Assembly (NCBI RefSeq): GCF_019424165.1
Contig: NZ_JAHZAA010000037.1
Location: 1-26,023 of the forward strand
Direction: 5' to 3'
DNA length: 26,023 nucleotides
DNA from: Desulfovibrio sp.
Lineage (GTDB): Bacteria > Desulfobacterota > Desulfovibrionia > Desulfovibrionales > Desulfovibrionaceae
In this document: positions 22,746-26,023 of the stretch, piece by piece
Layout of the letters: every line of letters begins with the position of its first letter
Numbering within the stretch: position 1 is the first letter of the stretch
Notes under the pieces: model-generated
What the model was told of the DNA's origin: nothing
Database searches by the model: none
Seen by the model: only the letters and a program-made list of their open reading frames with translations
Position numbers and translations under genes: made by a program

Positions 22746-22988
22746 ATGAAAAAAGCTTTGATTATAGGCCTGTTGGCCGTCATGTTTACCAGTGGCGTGG
22801 GCTGCACCAACATGAGCAAGACCCAGCAGGGTGTTGCCAGCGGCGCCGCGCTTGGCGCGCTTGGTGGTGCGGGCATAGCTGCCATTTCCGGCGGCGCTGC
22901 CGGGTGGGGCGCTCTTGCCGGCGCCGGCGTTGGTGCTTTGGCCGGCGGCATTGTCGGCCACGAGCAGAGCAAAGGAAACAGCTGGTAG
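22746..22988 (+). CDS. Small glycine-zipper lipoprotein
   Basis: The 80-residue product has a hydrophobic N-terminus (4-18) and a cysteine at 20 (SGVGC), a slightly unusual lipobox because position -3 is glycine. From 29 to 70 it is a glycine-zipper repeat (GAALGALGGAGIAAISGGAA, then GALAGAGVGALAGGIVG), as in outer-membrane-associated small lipoproteins of the YmgG/SlyB type. It ends in a charged tail. CAGGAG precedes the ATG. It probably shares an mRNA with the gene before it and ends at the terminator after 23015. Confidence 0.8.
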   Translation: MKKALIIGLLAVMFTSGVGCTNMSKTQQGVASGAALGALGGAGIAAISGGAAGWGALAGAGVGALAGGIVGHEQSKGNSW

Positions 22989-23014
22989 CAGTGCTGCTTT
23001 TTTTGCACAGTTTT

Positions 23015-23053
23015 CAATGCAAAAGGGCCGGTTCATCCGGCCTTTTTGCATTG
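23015..23053. terminator. Strong terminator after the lipoprotein gene
   Basis: A 17-bp stem (23015-23031 with 23037-23053) has one G-T pair and a TTCAT loop, with A-rich and T-rich flanks inside the stem (AAAAGGGCCGG / CCGGCCTTTTT). It would stop transcription in either direction. A weaker AGCA-GTGC-TGCT hairpin with seven Ts lies just before it (22987-23005). Confidence 0.75.
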
Positions 23054-23119
23054 AGCATCTACTGATCGTATGTTGTATTTCTAAACTGCCCTGTGCAGTA
23101 TAAGCGGGAGGTTTCAACC

Positions 23120-23908
23120 ATGAGCAACAGCCTGCATACAGTTTTTTTCAGCCCTACCCACAGCAGCAAACAAATTGTCCGGGCCATGGCTGCTACTGTG
23201 GCCCCGATTGTCGGCAAGTCTGTTATAGAACACGATCTGACGCTTCCTGATGCTCGTGGGAAAAAACTTTCCTGTGCTGTGGATGATGCTTTGCTTCTGG
23301 CATTTCCGGTCTATGCGGGGCGGATACCGCGCCCATTGCTGGATTCTCTGGCCGGGCTTATGGGCAACGGCGCGGTAGCTGTTCCTGTGGCAGTGTATGG
23401 CAACCGTCATTACGACGATGCGCTTTTAGAAGCAGTAGATATTTTACTGAAACAGGGGTTTGCCGTGCCGGCTGCGGCCGCGTTTGTAGCCGAGCACAGC
23501 CTGACGCCCACGGTTGGATCTGGTCGCCCGGATGTTCGGGATATGGCCGCTGTTCTGGACTTTTCCAAAGCCGTGGCCGCAGCCGTGCTTTCGGCTTGCG
23601 GCAATACCGTGACTGTACCCGGTAAACGTCCGTATAGGGATTTGCCCCCTGCTGTGGATCTACGGCCTAAAACGTCGCAAAGCTGCACGCAGTGTATGAT
23701 CTGCGCAGCGAACTGTCCGATGCAGGTCATCAGTTTTGATGATGCAGCGGAAATCAGTCATGGCTGTATTCGCTGTTGTGCCTGCGTCAAGTCATGTCCG
23801 GAAGGGGCAAAGTATTTTGATCAGGAACCTGTGCTGAACATTGTGGACATGCTGGAAAAAAACTGTCTGAGCAGGCGAGAGCCGGAGGTTTTTGTGGCTG
23901 AAGCATAG
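23120..23908 (+). CDS. Flavodoxin and two-[4Fe-4S] ferredoxin fusion protein (EFR1 type)
   Basis: This 262-residue protein joins an N-terminal flavodoxin-like domain (1-165, with the flavin-phosphate loop SPTHSSKQ at 11-18) to a bacterial-type ferredoxin. The iron-sulfur ligands are Cys189, 192, 195, 199 (CTQCMICAANCP) and Cys216, 219, 222, 226 (CIRCCACVKSCP). Such proteins move electrons between flavin and clusters in anaerobes; the partner is unknown. No signal peptide, so cytosolic. I chose the ATG at 23120, eight bases after GGGAGG; the ATG at 23093 has none. It stands alone between two strong terminators, so it must have a promoter in the 66 bases before it, but I found no clear one. Confidence 0.92.
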   Translation: MSNSLHTVFFSPTHSSKQIVRAMAATVAPIVGKSVIEHDLTLPDARGKKLSCAVDDALLLAFPVYAGRIPRPLLDSLAGLMGNGAVAVPVAVYGNRHYDDALLEAVDILLKQGFAVPAAAAFVAEHSLTPTVGSGRPDVRDMAAVLDFSKAVAAAVLSACGNTVTVPGKRPYRDLPPAVDLRPKTSQSCTQCMICAANCPMQVISFDDAAEISHGCIRCCACVKSCPEGAKYFDQEPVLNIVDMLEKNCLSRREPEVFVAEA

Positions 23909-23933
23909 TAGTTGCCCGGACAGCGCAGACAGC

Positions 23934-23970
23934 AAAAAGCGGATAACCATTTTACGGTTATCCGCTTTTT
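23934..23970. terminator. Strong bidirectional terminator
   Basis: AAAAAGCGGATAACC (23934-23948) and its perfect reverse complement (23956-23970) form a 15-bp stem with a seven-base loop. T-runs lie on both strands, so it can end the flavodoxin gene (plus) and the HD-GYP gene (minus), which converge here. Confidence 0.85.
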
Positions 23971-24027
23971 GTGTGTGACGCTCAATAAGTCATGTGGATG
24001 CCCGAACGTCTTTTTCTTAGGCGTGGT

Positions 24028-24053
24028 GTTTTGCAAAGCCCGGCATGCAAAAC
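24028..24053. repeat. Hairpin after the HD-GYP gene
   Basis: GTTTTGCA (24028-24035) and TGCAAAAC (24046-24053) are perfect reverse complements with a ten-base loop. It lies 29 bases past the HD-GYP stop, ahead of the terminator at 23934-23970. It has no T-run and may protect the mRNA 3' end. Confidence 0.4.
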
Positions 24054-24081
24054 CATGTTTCGGCAGGGGGATGGTTTTTGC

Positions 24082-25125
24082 CTAAAGCGGTTCGTCCACA
24101 ATTTTATCCATATCCGTCATGACCCCGATGTTGCCGGACGCAAAACCTGTGAGCAGTATGTTGGTCAGTTCGCTGTCATACCGGGGGTCGCCCGCCAGTT
24201 CTTTTGCAGCCGCAAGAGGGTCTTTGCGTTCGCTGTAGGGCCTGTCGCAAATCATGGCTGAAAAGGAATCGGCAATGGCGGTAATCCGTCCCACGCGGCT
24301 TATCTGGTTTCCCTTGAGGCGCTGGGGATAGCCTGAACCGTCCATACGTTCATGGTGTTCGTAGCAGGCCCGCACAAGTTCTTCAAAGCTCATTTCCATC
24401 TTGTGCATAAGCTTGACGCCCACAAGAGGGTGGGGCAGCAGCTTTTCCCTTTCTTCAGCCTTGAGCGGCCCTGGTTTGCTGAGCAGAAAGGCGGGAACTT
24501 TGCTCATTCCCACATCATGCAGCAAAAAGGCAAGGGCAGCACGGTCAAGATCCTTGCGGCGGTATTCTCCGCTTACCTGCAGCCATAGCCAGAGGCCTAC
24601 GCTCATGCTGTTGATGGAGTGACGGGCCAGTTGGTGCTTGCGAAACAGGCGGCGCATAAAGGTGTTGATGCGGTGCTTGTCTGCCCATAGGTATTCCGTG
24701 ATCACCATGACGTCGCGATACAGCGGCTCCAGCAGAGGCTTGACGGGCTGGCTGAGAAACTCTGTATAGCGGATAAAGAGCGCGCGGATGCAAATATCGG
24801 CAATTTCCGCTTCCTTGAGATTTTTATCCTGTAAAACAAGGTCAAGCTGTTTGACAATGTGACGCGAATAGATGTGGTGATCAGAGCGCGACACAAAGAG
24901 ATTGCCCTCGGCGCACAGCGCCGCCAGTTCTTCAACTTGTTCGTTGGTCAGGCGCGTCTCTTTTTTGCAATAAGGAGCAAGCACCATGATGTCTTCACGG
25001 AAGCTGAAAAGGTCCACAGGGGGCCGGTACTTGGGAAAGCTTGAAAGTATCTCGCTACTTATCTGGTAATATTCCTCATTGATGTTCTGAGGAATCTCTC
25101 GTGCTTTCCGTGCTTGCTCGGCCAT
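24082..25125 (-). CDS. HD-GYP domain phosphohydrolase (possible cyclic-di-GMP phosphodiesterase)
   Basis: HD-GYP proteins hydrolyse cyclic-di-GMP or related dinucleotides at a metal centre. The 347-residue protein has a helical N-terminal part (about 1-160) with no recognised sensor and no membrane segment. The HD-GYP core carries His169, HD at 203-204, His232, HHE at 257-259, GYP at 265-267 and Asp286. In the usual HDxGK motif, the lysine is replaced: HDVGM at 203-207. The metal-binding residues are there, so activity is likely, but the missing lysine leaves doubt. The ATG at 25125 is three bases after the pyk stop, so it is cotranscribed and probably translationally coupled to pyruvate kinase. 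Confidence 0.88.
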   Translation of the reverse strand: MAEQARKAREIPQNINEEYYQISSEILSSFPKYRPPVDLFSFREDIMVLAPYCKKETRLTNEQVEELAALCAEGNLFVSRSDHHIYSRHIVKQLDLVLQDKNLKEAEIADICIRALFIRYTEFLSQPVKPLLEPLYRDVMVITEYLWADKHRINTFMRRLFRKHQLARHSINSMSVGLWLWLQVSGEYRRKDLDRAALAFLLHDVGMSKVPAFLLSKPGPLKAEEREKLLPHPLVGVKLMHKMEMSFEELVRACYEHHERMDGSGYPQRLKGNQISRVGRITAIADSFSAMICDRPYSERKDPLAAAKELAGDPRYDSELTNILLTGFASGNIGVMTDMDKIVDEPL

Positions 25126-25128
25126 GGG

Positions 25129-26023
25129 CTATTTCCAGTAAATTTTGACAAGGTTGGTACCCCTGGGGGTGGCGGAAGAACCTTTAACCTGGCCAGCCGT
25201 GATAACGGCGCAGTCATCGGCCACGAAGTCTTCGCTGTCATGAATAAACTGTTCGGCCCGGATGAGGTGGCTGGGTTCTTCCTGCGGGCAGTCGATGAAA
25301 ACCGGCTTGACGCCCCAGACAAAGTTGAGAGCCTTGACGGTCACCGGGTCCGGGGTAAGGGCGTATACCTGCTGCGGAGGACGCCGGGCGGAAACCTGGC
25401 GCGCGGAACTGCCGGAAAGGCTGTGGGACACGATGGCCTTGGCTCCGGCCTTGTTGGCAAGCAGGCAGGCCGAGTAAGCCAGAAATTCCGGTATGCCCTT
25501 GTCGGCATCGGGCTCTTCAAGCTTGTGGTTGAGCAGCAGCAGCTTTTCAGCTTCATCGGTGATGCGCCTCATGTAGCGCACGGTGTCCACGGGGAAATTG
25601 CCCATGGCGGTTTCTTCAGAAAGCATCACGCAGTCGGCCCCGTCCAGTACGGCGTTAGCCACGTCTGTGGTTTCCGCTCGTGTGGGGGCGGGGCTGTTGA
25701 CCATGGAAAGCAGCATCTGCGTGGCTACGATAACCGGCTTTGAGGCCTTGTTGCAGGCGCTGATAATGCGCTTTTGCAGGGCAGGCAGCAAGGGCAGGGG
25801 GCATTCCACGCCAAGGTCGCCGCGCGCTACCATAACCACATCTGTTTCCGCCAGAATTTCTGCAAGATTGTCCACAGCGCTCTGGCGTTCCAGCTTGACC
25901 ACCACAGGAAGGCTCTGTCCGGCAGCGGCGATCAGTTCCTTGGCTTCGCGTACGTCATCGGCCGTCTGAACGTAGGAAATCGCCACCGCGTCCACGCCGA
26001 GCCTGAGTCCGTCTGCAAGGTCT
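25129..26023 (-). CDS. pyk: Pyruvate kinase, partial (N-terminal part outside the window)
   Basis: Pyruvate kinase turns phosphoenolpyruvate and ADP into pyruvate and ATP, the last step of glycolysis. The visible 298 residues read through the window edge without a start (GLRLGVDAVAISYVQ is near the edge). Family motifs seen are MVARGDLGVECPL, ATQMLLSMVNSPAPTRAETT and CVMLSEETAMGNFPV, then the C-terminal domain, ending LVKIYWK. The missing part would be roughly the first 170-180 residues, judged from the family's usual length. Its stop is three bases before the HD-GYP start. Confidence 0.95.
   Translation of the reverse strand, partial: DLADGLRLGVDAVAISYVQTADDVREAKELIAAAGQSLPVVVKLERQSAVDNLAEILAETDVVMVARGDLGVECPLPLLPALQKRIISACNKASKPVIVATQMLLSMVNSPAPTRAETTDVANAVLDGADCVMLSEETAMGNFPVDTVRYMRRITDEAEKLLLLNHKLEEPDADKGIPEFLAYSACLLANKAGAKAIVSHSLSGSSARQVSARRPPQQVYALTPDPVTVKALNFVWGVKPVFIDCPQEEPSHLIRAEQFIHDSEDFVADDCAVITAGQVKGSSATPRGTNLVKIYWK

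Noticed and set aside
1..26023. CRISPR array, tRNA, rRNA, insertion sequence or prophage
   Set aside because: I saw no regularly spaced repeats, cloverleaf-like segments, transposase or integrase motifs. The repeats found are single hairpins and one direct-repeat pair.

Overview
The window looks like chromosomal core DNA from a sulfate-reducing Desulfovibrionaceae bacterium, probably Desulfovibrio in the broad sense. I infer this from the GC-rich coding bias, the protein style, the spread-out rpsU / yqeY / mutS2 / dnaG / rpoD gene order, and the flavodoxin-ferredoxin fusion of a strict anaerobe. No search was run, so the genus is an inference. I see no rRNA, tRNA, CRISPR array, insertion sequence, prophage or integrase. 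The 26 kb hold 18 protein genes I can support; one, pyk, is cut by the right edge.

Left part (1-10.7 kb, all on the minus strand, read from right to left): hupB-like HU with its own terminator, then rpsU (TTG start), yqeY, mutS2, dnaG, rpoD, a secreted thermonuclease-like protein, queC and an unknown 188-residue protein. The run ends near a perfect 27-bp inverted repeat at 38-97. This is an expanded macromolecular synthesis operon: the usual rpsU-dnaG-rpoD trio is interrupted by yqeY and mutS2 and continues into a nuclease and a queuosine gene. dnaG/rpoD and nuclease/queC overlap, and the unknown gene starts 15 bases before queC ends, so translational coupling is likely.

Middle part (10.8-17.6 kb, minus strand): argG, argH, an unknown 339-residue gene, an EF-G paralogue and rsmA (ksgA). 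The last two steps of arginine synthesis thus lie upstream of two ribosome-related genes. A divergent intergenic region (17576-17783) separates argG from carB and carries good promoter candidates in both directions.

Right part: carB and carA lie on the plus strand in the order large then small subunit, the reverse of the common carAB order. They supply carbamoyl phosphate for arginine and pyrimidines, which fits their place opposite argG. Next come two small exported proteins (one Rap1a/Tai-like at best, one glycine-zipper lipoprotein), a strong terminator, a flavodoxin plus two-[4Fe-4S] protein, and another strong terminator. The minus-strand pair pyk (partial) and an HD-GYP protein, three bases apart, closes the window.

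I found no clearly new multi-gene system. The best leads are the pyk/HD-GYP pair, the EF-G paralogue with its unknown neighbour, the unknown gene coupled to queC, the nuclease with a degenerate C-terminal zinc motif, and several strong hairpins around rpsU and at the operon end.
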